Source: Clostridia bacterium (GTDB lineage Bacteria > Bacillota > Clostridia > Oscillospirales > CAG-272). Taken from it: a DNA stretch of 64,000 nucleotides. This document shows, one piece after another, positions 53,345 to 62,582 of this stretch. The notes under the pieces were generated by a model. The model was not told the origin of the DNA, did not search any database, and worked only from the letters and a program-made list of their open reading frames with translations. The DNA is taken from NCBI GenBank assembly GCA_017631085.1, contig JAGBTY010000023.1, forward strand, positions 49,142-113,141. Reading direction: 5' to 3'. Position numbers and translations under genes: made by a program. The first letter of the stretch is position 1. Every line of letters begins with the position of its first letter.

Positions 53345-54034
53345 TCAAGAGTTTGTAATAATATCGTATATCTCCCCGTGTGTTCTCGCATGATAGGTAA
53401 TACTCATGCCGTCGGGAATTCTTTCGGCATTAGGTGCATACCAGCAGGTATCTATTCCAAAATTTATTCCTCCCTGCATATCGGAGGAAAGAGAATCACC
53501 GACTATCAGGGTGCTATCCTTTGAAAAATCTTTTATTTCCTTAACGATCTTATTGAAAAATTCTACCGACGGCTTCTCATATCCAATTAAGCCGGATATA
53601 AATATTCCGTCAAAATATTTCTCAATACCGAGAACCTTATAACGTCCTCTTTGAATATATTCCACTCCGTTTGTAACTATGTAAAGTCTTACCTTACCCT
53701 GAAGCTTCTTACAAAGCTCAAGTGCGCCATCAAGCATATATCCTTTGGTTGCAAGTATATCCATATAAGTCTTTGCCATTTCCTTTGCATCCAACCCAAA
53801 TCCGTAAAACTCCGAGAGCAATTCGAATCGATGATAAAGTAAAACCCTCTTCTCTATTTCTCCTCGCTCAAGAGCTTTCCACAAAGACTTGTTTATCTCG
53901 CTGTATTTTTTTATGATCTCTTCGTCTGCCGAAATTCCAAATATGCCGAGCATCTCCGAAACTGCTTCCCTCTCGCTTCTGAGAAAATCAAGCAGCGTCT
54001 CGTCTGCATCTATAAGAACGGTCGTATATTTCAT
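53345..54034 (-). CDS. HAD-family hydrolase, YjjG-type nucleotidase
   Basis: This 229-residue phosphatase has the HAD motifs: LIDADETLLDF (motif I, nucleophile Asp), VTNGVEYIQRGR (motif II), GYEKPSVEFF (motif III Lys) and LIVGDSLSSDMQGG (motif IV), with a helical cap. It resembles YjjG-like noncanonical pyrimidine nucleotidases. The natural substrate is inferred by family only. It begins the minus-strand set with murB and whiA. Confidence 0.9.
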   Translation of the reverse strand: MKYTTVLIDADETLLDFLRSEREAVSEMLGIFGISADEEIIKKYSEINKSLWKALERGEIEKRVLLYHRFELLSEFYGFGLDAKEMAKTYMDILATKGYMLDGALELCKKLQGKVRLYIVTNGVEYIQRGRYKVLGIEKYFDGIFISGLIGYEKPSVEFFNKIVKEIKDFSKDSTLIVGDSLSSDMQGGINFGIDTCWYAPNAERIPDGMSITYHARTHGEIYDIITNS

Positions 54035-54158
54035 ATATCAGTGCCTCTGTTTTTTTAGTATTTATTATATTATACTATTTTTTGAGTATCTTTGCAAGGC
54101 GTTAAATAAAATATTTGTAGGGATTCGCAAGTAATTCTAAAATTTAACTAATTACATC

Positions 54159-54187
54159 TTGAAAAAAAGAGAGATTTGCGGTATAAT
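54159..54187 (+). promoter_or_regulatory. Promoter of the 54-62.5 kb gene series
   Basis: TTGAAA (54159-54164), a 17-base spacer and TATAAT (54182-54187). Confidence 0.75.
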
Positions 54188-54229
54188 ATTTTATTATAAT
54201 GTATAAAAATGTTTTCGGGGTATACTTCC

Positions 54230-55384
54230 ATGAAAAAGATCATAAATATCGGTATTATCGGCTTTGGAGCTATGGGTAAAACTCATTCCTATTCAATTGA
54301 AAATCTCAAATATTTCTACTCCTCTCTTGACTTTCACCCCCAAATTCTCGGAGTATGCACAACATCTGCTGAGGGAGCTTCAAGGATCGCAAATACCTAC
54401 GGATTTGAAATTGCCACGGCAAATGAAAATGACCTTATATATAACGAAAAAATTCAGGCTATACATATTTGCACACCAAATATATACCACTATGACACGG
54501 CTAAAAAAGCACTTCTCGCAGGAAAGAACGTCTATTGCGAAAAACCTCTTTGCGTGAACGCCTCGGAAGCCTATGAACTTGCCCATATAGCCGAAGAAAA
54601 AAGACTTGTGTGCAATATCGTTTTTAATAACAGACATATTGCGCCTCTCATGAGGGCTAAAGAGCTTGTAGATGAGGGACGTCTTGGTCGTATCCTCACC
54701 TTTTCTGCGGAATATCACCACAACAGTTGTACCGACCGTGAGCGTCCTGCAGGCTGGAAGCAAAACAGCGACATCTGTGGCGGCGGTGTTCTCTTCGACC
54801 TTGGCTCACACGTTATCGACCTTATCTATTATCTTTGCGGAGAATTTGAGTCGGTCAGCGGAATGGGACAGATAGCCTATCCAACAAGAAAAGGGCAAGA
54901 CGGAAACGAATGGCAAACAAACGCAGACGAGGCATTTTACCTGACCGCAAAGCTCAAAGGTGGAGCTATAGGTCAGATATGCGCAAGTAAAATAAGCACG
55001 GGCGCGAACGACGACCTGAACCTTTACATATCGGGAGAAAAAGGCGCTATCAAATTTTCTCTCATGCAGCCGAACTATTTATATTTCTATGATGCAACAA
55101 AGAAAGCAGGACCTCTCGGAGCGGATTGCGGATATACCGCTATCGAATGTGTCGGAAGATACCCCGCTCCCGCATCATTCCCCGCCCCCAAAGCGCCGTC
55201 AGGTTGGCTTCGCGGACACGTTCAGGGAATTTACGAATTTCTCGCGGGAGTTGCGACGAATAACGGAGTTGCTCCAAGCTTCAAAGACGGTGCGCACATT
55301 CAAGCGGTCATGGAAGCCTCATATCAATCTGCAAGGAATGATTCACGTGTGACACGCGTCAAGTATGAGGACGAATTTAACTGA
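54230..55384 (+). CDS. Gfo/Idh/MocA-family oxidoreductase
   Basis: This 384-residue NAD(P)-dependent sugar or polyol dehydrogenase has a Rossmann start (IGIIGFGAMGKTHSYSI), the EKPLCVNASEAYEL motif near residues 105-118 with the catalytic Lys, GGGVLFDLGSHVIDLIYYLCG and a beta-sheet C-terminal domain. The substrate is not predictable. ATG at 54230 is used; an ATG 7 codons earlier lies in poor context. It is the first gene of a plus-strand run with small spacings ending at 62.5 kb. Confidence 0.9.
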   Translation: MKKIINIGIIGFGAMGKTHSYSIENLKYFYSSLDFHPQILGVCTTSAEGASRIANTYGFEIATANENDLIYNEKIQAIHICTPNIYHYDTAKKALLAGKNVYCEKPLCVNASEAYELAHIAEEKRLVCNIVFNNRHIAPLMRAKELVDEGRLGRILTFSAEYHHNSCTDRERPAGWKQNSDICGGGVLFDLGSHVIDLIYYLCGEFESVSGMGQIAYPTRKGQDGNEWQTNADEAFYLTAKLKGGAIGQICASKISTGANDDLNLYISGEKGAIKFSLMQPNYLYFYDATKKAGPLGADCGYTAIECVGRYPAPASFPAPKAPSGWLRGHVQGIYEFLAGVATNNGVAPSFKDGAHIQAVMEASYQSARNDSRVTRVKYEDEFN

Positions 55385-55408
55385 TATTCTAAAAAAGGAG
55401 GAAAAGAG

Positions 55409-56026
55409 ATGGGTGTAAGCATTAAAATAATCGGCGTAACAGGTCCTTCAGGCGCAGGAAAATCTCTTTTCTGCACAAGACTAAAAAAATATGGTATCGA
55501 AACTATAGATGCAGACGAAGTTTATCATTCTCTTCTCGTGCCTCCCTCTCAATGTCTTGATGCGATACGCAATGCCTTCGGAGACCCTGTTTTTTCACCC
55601 GACGGCTCACTTGACAGGTCAGCGCTCGGCGCGGTGGTATTTTCCTCACCCGAAAAGCTTGAGCTTCTTAACAAAACAGTACTTGGTTTTGTTATAAACA
55701 AAATGGAAGAAATGATAGCATCATTCGAAAGTGAAGGAAAAAAATTTGTTTTTGTAGACGCACCGACACTTATTGAATCAGGGTTTAATAAGAAATGTCA
55801 CACCGTTATTTCGATCCTCTCTCCAAAAGAAACAAGGATTTCACGAATTGCCGTAAGAGACAAAATAACCGAGGAAAAGGCAAAGGAGAGAGTTATGGCG
55901 CAACACAGCGACGAGTTTTATATATCTCACTCCGACATCGTTCTTGAAAACACAAACGATGAAGCTTCATTCATTGAAAAGACTGACGGTCTTCTCCTGA
56001 GCATTGGAGCAATAAAAAACAAATAA
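55409..56026 (+). CDS. coaE: Dephospho-CoA kinase
   Basis: This 205-residue kinase performs the last step of coenzyme A synthesis. It has the P-loop GVTGPSGAGKS (9-19), IDADEVYHSLL, the VDAPTLIESGF segment where the family has P-L-L-f-E, and SRIAVRDKITEEKAKERVMAQ. The usual DADxxxH is conserved. GGAGG precedes the ATG. It is in the plus-strand series with the lytic transglycosylase. Confidence 0.93.
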   Translation: MGVSIKIIGVTGPSGAGKSLFCTRLKKYGIETIDADEVYHSLLVPPSQCLDAIRNAFGDPVFSPDGSLDRSALGAVVFSSPEKLELLNKTVLGFVINKMEEMIASFESEGKKFVFVDAPTLIESGFNKKCHTVISILSPKETRISRIAVRDKITEEKAKERVMAQHSDEFYISHSDIVLENTNDEASFIEKTDGLLLSIGAIKNK

Positions 56027-56042
56027 TAAAAAGGAGATTTAC

Positions 56043-56609
56043 ATGAAGAAAAATGCGAGACACACTTTAGTTATATTATTAATAATCTGTATCTCCATAC
56101 TTGTAGGTCTTCTTACCTCTGTCATTTGGGATATTATTGATAAAAGAACTCACCCCAAAGACTATTCGGACACAGTCGAAAAATATGCTATCGAATATAA
56201 CATTCCCGATTACGTTATTTATGCGATAATAAAGGTTGAGAGTAATTTTGACGCATCAGCATCTTCGGGAGAAGCTCACGGACTTATGCAGATAACCCCG
56301 GGAACGTTTGAGTGGCTGACGGGAGATGATCATTTTGGAGAACACCTATCGACGAACAAGGTATATGACCCCGAGGTCAATATAAAATACGGAGTATATT
56401 ACCTGAAATATCTTCTTGTCAAATTCGATTACAATTGGGACACTGCCTTTGCAGCCTACAACGGAGGAGAAGGCAACGTTGCAAAATGGCTCGAGGATGA
56501 AAAATATAGTGACGGAAAAGGAAATCTTACGAAGATACCCTTCTCCGAAACCGAAAATTACGTAAAAAAAGTCAATGCGGCTATTGATACATATAAAAAG
56601 CTTTACTAA
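56043..56609 (+). CDS. Membrane-anchored lytic murein transglycosylase (SLT family)
   Basis: This 188-residue protein has one N-terminal membrane span (about 8-30) and an extracellular SLT domain: VIYAIIKVESNFDASASSGEAHGLMQITPGT with the catalytic Glu in VESNF, then VNIKYGVYYLKYLLVKF and AFAAYNGGEGNVAKWL. It cleaves peptidoglycan glycan strands. Similar small SLT proteins next to coaE are common in clostridia. Confidence 0.95.
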   Translation: MKKNARHTLVILLIICISILVGLLTSVIWDIIDKRTHPKDYSDTVEKYAIEYNIPDYVIYAIIKVESNFDASASSGEAHGLMQITPGTFEWLTGDDHFGEHLSTNKVYDPEVNIKYGVYYLKYLLVKFDYNWDTAFAAYNGGEGNVAKWLEDEKYSDGKGNLTKIPFSETENYVKKVNAAIDTYKKLY

Positions 56610-56621
56610 AGGAGTTACATC

Positions 56622-57983
56622 ATGAGCGAACTTAAATATAAGAAGAAAACAGTATACGAAGTGGTCGACAAAAAAATAATCGACGAAGCTTTTGCTTATT
56701 CTGAAAATTACAAAAAATTTCTTGACACCGCAAAGACCGAGCGCGAAGCAGTAAATGAAGCTATTCGTATGGCTCTCTCTGCAGGATACCGCGAATACAA
56801 GCTGGGGGAGAAGATATCCGCAGGTGACAAAATATTCCTTAACAACCGCGGAAAAAATCTTTTCCTAATATCTGTAGGAAGTGAACCTATAAACGAAGGA
56901 ATACGTATCTCTGCGTCTCACGTTGACGCACCGAGAATAGACCTTAAGCAATGTCCTCTTTATGATGAAGGCGGTATGGCTTTCTTCAAAACCCATTATT
57001 ACGGCGGGATTAAAAAATATCAGTGGGTAGCAACTCCATTAGCTCTCCACGGTGTGATCGCCACCGCTGACGGAAATGTCATAGACGTTGCCATCGGTGA
57101 GGACGACAGTGACCCTATATTTTATATAAACGACCTGCTTCCACATCTTGACAAGGAGCAAAGCAAACGCACTGTCAGCGAGGCTATCAAGGGCGAACAG
57201 CTCAACGTCCTTGTCGGAAGCCGTCCAGATGACGAGGAAAATTCCATATCCCTGGCGGTACTTAAGCTTCTCAATGAAAAATATGGCATCATTGAGGAGG
57301 ATTTCCTCTCTGCGGAGCTTTGTGTCGTTCCCGCACTTAAAGCAAGAGACGCAGGCTTTGACCGTTCTATGATAGCAGCTTACGGACACGACGACAGAGT
57401 TTGTGCATATCCTGCACTTACTGCTCTTCTAGAGCAGAAAGAAACCAAACACACGGTCATGTGTATTCTTGCTGACAAGGAAGAAACAGGAAGTGACGGA
57501 CCTACGGGAATGCAGAGTATTCTGATGCTCGACCTCATAAACGAGCTTGCCGCAAATCTTGGCGGTAATGCAGCTCTTATCCGAGCAAATTCAAAGTGTC
57601 TGTCTGCCGACGTCTCTGTTGCATACGATCCCAACTTCCCCGAAGTATTCGAAAAAAACAACACCCCCATGTTATCCTGTGGCGCAATTTTTGCAAAATT
57701 CACAGGCTCGGGTGGAAAATACGGCACAAACGACGCTGATGCCGAATACATAGCATGGCTTCGTAGAGCTCTTTCCGAGGACGGTGTGGTATGGCAAACG
57801 GGTGAGCTCGGTCGCGTTGACTGCGGTGGCGGTGGAACGGTCGCAAAATACATCTCAAAGCACAACATTGAGACTATCGACCTCGGTGTTCCCGTAGTAT
57901 CCATGCACGCTCCATGCGAAATAATATCGAAGGTAGACCTTTATGAAACCTTCAGAGCTATAAGGGCATTCTACAAATTCTGA
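56622..57983 (+). CDS. M18-family aminopeptidase
   Basis: This 453-residue zinc aminopeptidase shows M18 features: an ASHVDAPRIDLK motif (metal His and Asp) near residue 94, the HYYGGIKKYQW segment, AAYGHDDRVCAYPAL, ADKEETGSDGPTGMQS (catalytic Glu), and the final VPVVSMHAPCEIISKVD with a metal His. It is cytoplasmic and probably cleaves acidic or neutral N-terminal residues from peptides. The ATG has GGAG upstream. Confidence 0.95.
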   Translation: MSELKYKKKTVYEVVDKKIIDEAFAYSENYKKFLDTAKTEREAVNEAIRMALSAGYREYKLGEKISAGDKIFLNNRGKNLFLISVGSEPINEGIRISASHVDAPRIDLKQCPLYDEGGMAFFKTHYYGGIKKYQWVATPLALHGVIATADGNVIDVAIGEDDSDPIFYINDLLPHLDKEQSKRTVSEAIKGEQLNVLVGSRPDDEENSISLAVLKLLNEKYGIIEEDFLSAELCVVPALKARDAGFDRSMIAAYGHDDRVCAYPALTALLEQKETKHTVMCILADKEETGSDGPTGMQSILMLDLINELAANLGGNAALIRANSKCLSADVSVAYDPNFPEVFEKNNTPMLSCGAIFAKFTGSGGKYGTNDADAEYIAWLRRALSEDGVVWQTGELGRVDCGGGGTVAKYISKHNIETIDLGVPVVSMHAPCEIISKVDLYETFRAIRAFYKF

Positions 57984-58000
57984 TATAAACGAGGAAAACA

Positions 58001-59068
58001 ATGTTAGAAAAGCTTAAAGAAGCAGAAGAAAAATATATATCCATCGAAAACTCTCTTGCCGACCCCAATATCTTTTCGGATAATGAGCGTTATACCTCTC
58101 TTATGAAGGAGTACAAAAACTTGACTCCCATAATTGAAAAATACAGAGAGTATAAAAAGGCCGCTGCCGACAACGAGGACGCATATTCCCTTTTATCCGA
58201 AACACACGACGCAGAAATGAAAGAAATGATAAATGCGGAGCTTAAGGATACACGCACTCGAATGGATACTCTTTCCGAAGAACTTAAAATATTGCTTCTT
58301 CCCCGCGACGAAAATGACGATAAAAACGTTATGGTCGAGATACGAAGCGGCGCAGGTGGAGAAGAAGCCGCACTCTTTGCGGCAGTTCTGTACAGAATGT
58401 ATACCATGTATGCCGAAAGCGCAGGCTTTAAGACCTCTCTCATGAACGCAAATGAGACCGAACTTGGAGGCTTTAAGGAGGTCACCTTCATGATAGAAGG
58501 TGACGGAGCATATTCCCGATTCAAATTCGAAAGCGGAGTCCACAGAGTTCAGCGTGTTCCCGAAACAGAATCGCAAGGCAGAATACAGACCTCTACCGCA
58601 ACGGTAGCAGTTCTTCCCGAAGCCGAAGACATAGCAATTGAGATAAATCCCGCCGATATAATTATAGAATCCTGCAAATCCAGCGGAGCGGGCGGTCAGC
58701 ACATCAACAAGACAGAATCTGCAGTTCGACTTACCCACAAGCCTACGGGTATAGTCATAGAATGTCAAGAAGAGCGAAGCCAGTTCAAAAACAAGGACAA
58801 GGCTCTCAAAATGCTTAAGACAAAGCTACTTGACATCAAAACCACAGAGCAAAATGAAAAGATCGCCTCCGACCGAAAGAACCAGGTAGGAACGGGCGAC
58901 CGAAGCGAAAGAATAAGGACATACAATTACCCCCAAGGTCGTATTACAGACCACCGAATTGGTCTTACACTCTATTCTCTCGAAAGCTTTCTAAACGGTA
59001 ATATCGGTGCTATGATAGATGCGCTGATAACAGCAGATACCGCAGAAAAGCTAAAATCAAATTCTTAA
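58001..59068 (+). CDS. prfA: Peptide chain release factor 1
   Basis: This 355-residue factor ends translation at UAA and UAG. The GGQ motif (231-233) that triggers hydrolysis and the P-x-T codon-reading tripeptide (PET, 187-189) in RVQRVPETESQGR identify RF1 rather than RF2. GAGG precedes the ATG. It is followed directly by the tRNA threonylcarbamoylation gene, a common pairing; the methyltransferase gene prmC that often lies between is absent. Confidence 0.97.
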   Translation: MLEKLKEAEEKYISIENSLADPNIFSDNERYTSLMKEYKNLTPIIEKYREYKKAAADNEDAYSLLSETHDAEMKEMINAELKDTRTRMDTLSEELKILLLPRDENDDKNVMVEIRSGAGGEEAALFAAVLYRMYTMYAESAGFKTSLMNANETELGGFKEVTFMIEGDGAYSRFKFESGVHRVQRVPETESQGRIQTSTATVAVLPEAEDIAIEINPADIIIESCKSSGAGGQHINKTESAVRLTHKPTGIVIECQEERSQFKNKDKALKMLKTKLLDIKTTEQNEKIASDRKNQVGTGDRSERIRTYNYPQGRITDHRIGLTLYSLESFLNGNIGAMIDALITADTAEKLKSNS

Positions 59069-59078
59069 AGGACGTATA

Positions 59079-60116
59079 ATGAACACACGGATATTTAAAA
59101 TATCTCCGACGACACCGAAAGAAAAGGACATTACAGATGCCGCAGATATACTGAAAAGCGGTGGGCTCGTTGCTTTTCCCACCGAGACAGTATACGGACT
59201 CGGCGGAGATGCGACCGATCCCGACGCGGCAAAAAAAATATATTCTGCCAAGGGCAGACCGTCGGATAATCCACTTATAATCCATATAGCAACCCCTGAA
59301 GATGCAGAAAGATACGCATATACAACAGAAATATATTACAAGCTTGCAAAGGCGTTTATGCCCGGACCCCTGACGGTAATACTTAAAAAGCGTAATACTG
59401 TTCCCGAAACGGTAACGGGAGGTCTTGATACGGTGGCGGTGCGTTGTCCCGCACATCCTATTGCACACGAGCTTATAGCACGTGCAGGTGTTGCTATTGC
59501 GGCACCGTCGGCAAATCTCTCGGGAAGCCCTTCTCCTACCTGTGGTGAGCACGTGATCTCCGACATGAACGGCAGGATAGACGCCATAATCGATGGCGGA
59601 GAATGTGATATCGGACTTGAATCAACGATAGTCAAGCCTGACGGAAATTCGCTTATTCTGCTTCGCCCCGGTGCGATAACCGCCGATGCACTTTCTTGTG
59701 TCTGCGAGAAAGTCGTGATATCCGAAGCTGTAACCGAGGCTCTTAAGGAAAACGAGCGACCTCTCTCACCCGGTATGAAATACAAACACTATGCTCCCTC
59801 TGTTCCTCTTACACTACTTGACGGAGAAGACGCAAAAGTGCTTGAATTTCTCAAAAATTCACAAAAGACAGAAAAGTGTGCAATTCTCTGTTACGCCGAA
59901 GAGCTTTCGGCTCTATTGCCTGAAAGACTTATAGACATTGGAAAAAAGGACGATCTAAATACTCAAGCAAGCAGGCTTTTTGCAGCTTTGCGCAATACGG
60001 AAGCACTTGAATGTGATATTATATATGCTCACCTTCCCAAGACACAAGGAATAGGACTTGCTCTATATAACAGACTTATTCGTGCCGCGGCACATACGGT
60101 AAAACATATTAATTAA
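59079..60116 (+). CDS. L-threonylcarbamoyladenylate synthase (Sua5 type)
   Basis: This 345-residue enzyme makes threonylcarbamoyl-AMP for the t6A modification of ANN-decoding tRNAs. The N-terminal YrdC domain (about 10-205) has GGLVAFPTETVYGLGGDA, KGRPSDNPLIIH, PGPLTVILKK, VAVRCPAHPIA and APSANLSG. The C-terminal Sua5 domain follows (SPGMKYKHYAPSVPL onwards). AAAGGA precedes the ATG. The two-domain layout is typical of Firmicutes. Confidence 0.95.
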   Translation: MNTRIFKISPTTPKEKDITDAADILKSGGLVAFPTETVYGLGGDATDPDAAKKIYSAKGRPSDNPLIIHIATPEDAERYAYTTEIYYKLAKAFMPGPLTVILKKRNTVPETVTGGLDTVAVRCPAHPIAHELIARAGVAIAAPSANLSGSPSPTCGEHVISDMNGRIDAIIDGGECDIGLESTIVKPDGNSLILLRPGAITADALSCVCEKVVISEAVTEALKENERPLSPGMKYKHYAPSVPLTLLDGEDAKVLEFLKNSQKTEKCAILCYAEELSALLPERLIDIGKKDDLNTQASRLFAALRNTEALECDIIYAHLPKTQGIGLALYNRLIRAAAHTVKHIN

Positions 60117-60148
60117 AAGATATACGATAAAACAAGGACGGTATTTTA

Positions 60149-62389
60149 ATGGCTAAAAAGGCAAAAAATCAAAAAGAGACAGAGGAGATAGTTTACGCCC
60201 CCATAACTCCTCAAATAATAACCGATACCATTGAAAAAAACTATATGCCATACGTTATGAGCGTTATAGTTTCAAGAGCTATACCCGAAATAGACGGACT
60301 TAAGCCATCACATAGAAAGCTTCTTTACACCATGTATAAAATGGGTCTTCTCACAGGTCACCGTACAAAAAGTGCAAACGTAGTCGGTCAGACCATGAAG
60401 CTCAATCCCCACGGAGATATGGCAATATATGAGACTATGGTTCGTCTTACAAAGGGCAATGAATCCCTGCTCCACCCATTCGTAGACTCAAAGGGAAGCT
60501 TTGGTAAGCAATATTCATCCGACATGAAATTTGCGGCTTCCCGTTATACTGAAGTAAAGCTTGATTCATTTTGTGCCGAGCTTTTCAGGGGAATAGACAA
60601 GGATTCGGTGGATTTTGTTGACAACTACGATAACACCATGAAAGAGCCCGTTCTTCTCCCCACAAGCTTTCCTAATGTTCTCGTAACACCCAATACCGGA
60701 ATTGCAGTAGGTATGGCATCATCTATATGCTCATTCAATTTATCCGAGGTCTGCGACGGTACTATTGCACTTTTAAAAAATCCTAACACCTCTACCGAAA
60801 AAATTCTCGATATAATCAAAGCACCCGATTTCCCCGGCGGCGGTGCAATTCTTTACGACCGAGAAGAAATGAAGCAGATATACGAGACTGGCTCGGGCTC
60901 TGTCAGAATACGTTCTCGTTACAATTACGACAAAGCTGAAAACTGCATAGATATAATCCAAATTCCCTATTCGACCACTATTGAAGTTATACTCAAAAAG
61001 ATCTCAGACCTTGTAAAAGAAGGAAAGCTCAAGGAGATAACCGACTTCAGAGATGAGATAGACCTCAGCGGCTTCAAGCTCACACTTGATTTAAGACGAG
61101 GCGTTGACCCCGACAAGCTTATGGCTAAGCTCTTCAAGCTTACAACACTTGAAGACAGCTTTAAATGTAATTTCAATGTCCTTATAAACTCCACGCCAAA
61201 ACAGATGGGAGTTGTTGAAATACTCAAGGAATGGATAAAATTCCGAATGGAATGCTTGCGCCGCGAGCTTACATTTGACCTGAAAAAGAAACAGGATAAG
61301 CTCCATCTTCTTTTAGGTCTTGGTAAGATACTTCTTGATATCGATAAAGCAATAAAGATAATCCGTCACACTGAAAAGGAAGAGGACGTTATCCCCAACC
61401 TTATGAAAGGATTTGACATTGATGAGCTTCAGGCAGAATATATTGCTGAAATAAAGCTTCGTAATCTTAATAAGCAATATATTATCAACCGAATCAACGA
61501 AATAGAAGGACTTCAGGAAGAGATCGCAAAGATCGAGGAAATTCTGAAGGACGAGCTTAAGCTCAAAGCGCTTATATCCTCACAGCTTACCGAAATAAAG
61601 AAGAAATACGGACAGCCTCGTCGCTCACAGATAATCCATTCCGAAGATATAGGGGCTTACGAAGAAGAGGAAGAGATAGAAAACTACAACGTAAGAATAT
61701 ATCTTACCCGCGAGGGCTATTTCAAAAAGATAACTCTTCAGTCTCTCAGAGGAAACGACGAGCAAAAATACAAGGAAGGCGATGAACTATTTGTCTCTTT
61801 CGACACAGACAATCTTGCAGATCTTGTGTTCATAACCGACAAATGTCAACTCTACCGTGCTAAAACCTCTGATTTTGACTGTGTAAAGGCATCTTCAATG
61901 GGTGACTATATTCCCGCGAAGCTCGGCATGGACGAAGGTGAAAAGCCTATATTCATGCAAATAAACAAGGGCTATCCCGATAATGAATTTTTCGTATTCA
62001 TATTCCAGAATGGAAAGGGTGTACGTGTTCCTTTGAGTGCTTATGAAACCAAGGGTAATCGACGTAAGCTTGTGGGTGCATATTCAGACGCGTCTCCCAT
62101 AGTTGCCGTATTCCATGAAAAAGAAAAAGATCCCTTTGAGATCATGCTGGTAAACGATGCTGACCGAGCTATCGTTATAAAAACATCTCTTATTCCCACA
62201 AAATCCACCCGTTCAGCAGGCGGTATAACTCTTATGACAATGAAAAAGGGACAAAAGCTAGAATACTGCATAAATGATTTTGAGGAAAAATTTGATCTTT
62301 CAGGCGGAGGATTCAGAAAATACAAGCTCCCTGCTTCAGGTCAGCTTTTATCCCCCAAAGACCAAAAGGTCGAACAGCTACGAATTTAA
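60149..62389 (+). CDS. Type II DNA topoisomerase subunit A (ParC/GyrA family)
   Basis: This 746-residue subunit breaks and rejoins DNA through the catalytic tyrosine Y133 in AASRYTEVKL. Other landmarks are YVMSVIVSRAIPEIDGLKPSHRKLLY, the ANVVGQTMKLNPHGD winged-helix region and PTSFPNVLVTPNTGIAVGMAS. A coiled-coil gate (about 400-490) and a shortened C-terminal beta-pinwheel follow. The short tail without a clear GyrA box favours a topoisomerase IV-like ParC. The partner B subunit (parE/gyrB) is not adjacent in this window. Confidence 0.88.
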   Translation: MAKKAKNQKETEEIVYAPITPQIITDTIEKNYMPYVMSVIVSRAIPEIDGLKPSHRKLLYTMYKMGLLTGHRTKSANVVGQTMKLNPHGDMAIYETMVRLTKGNESLLHPFVDSKGSFGKQYSSDMKFAASRYTEVKLDSFCAELFRGIDKDSVDFVDNYDNTMKEPVLLPTSFPNVLVTPNTGIAVGMASSICSFNLSEVCDGTIALLKNPNTSTEKILDIIKAPDFPGGGAILYDREEMKQIYETGSGSVRIRSRYNYDKAENCIDIIQIPYSTTIEVILKKISDLVKEGKLKEITDFRDEIDLSGFKLTLDLRRGVDPDKLMAKLFKLTTLEDSFKCNFNVLINSTPKQMGVVEILKEWIKFRMECLRRELTFDLKKKQDKLHLLLGLGKILLDIDKAIKIIRHTEKEEDVIPNLMKGFDIDELQAEYIAEIKLRNLNKQYIINRINEIEGLQEEIAKIEEILKDELKLKALISSQLTEIKKKYGQPRRSQIIHSEDIGAYEEEEEIENYNVRIYLTREGYFKKITLQSLRGNDEQKYKEGDELFVSFDTDNLADLVFITDKCQLYRAKTSDFDCVKASSMGDYIPAKLGMDEGEKPIFMQINKGYPDNEFFVFIFQNGKGVRVPLSAYETKGNRRKLVGAYSDASPIVAVFHEKEKDPFEIMLVNDADRAIVIKTSLIPTKSTRSAGGITLMTMKKGQKLEYCINDFEEKFDLSGGGFRKYKLPASGQLLSPKDQKVEQLRI

Positions 62390-62415
62390 CAAGTATTATG
62401 CAGAAAGGATAAAAA

Positions 62416-62529
62416 ATGAAAAATACAAGCAACAAAAAATTAATAGTAAGAATATTTTGTTTCTTTCTTGCAGCCGTAATGCTTCTTGGAGTTGCCGCTC
62501 TGCTTATAAGTCTTTTGGGAACAATATAA
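62416..62529 (+). CDS. 37-residue single-pass membrane protein
   Basis: This small reading frame starts with MKNTSNKKLIVRIF, has an AAAGGAT ribosome site 6 bases upstream, and has one hydrophobic span (about residues 9-35) ending LLGTI. It lies 27 bases after the topoisomerase gene and before a strong terminator, so it should be expressed. Function unknown. Confidence 0.75.
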   Translation: MKNTSNKKLIVRIFCFFLAAVMLLGVAALLISLLGTI

Positions 62530-62530
62530 A

Positions 62531-62568
62531 AAAATATCCTTCAGCTAACTGCTGAAGGATATTTTTTT
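62531..62568. terminator. Bidirectional terminator
   Basis: A 15-bp stem (62531-62545 with 62551-62565) flanked by A and T runs, between convergent genes. Confidence 0.92.
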
Positions 62569-62582
62569 ATTTGATCAAGCTA

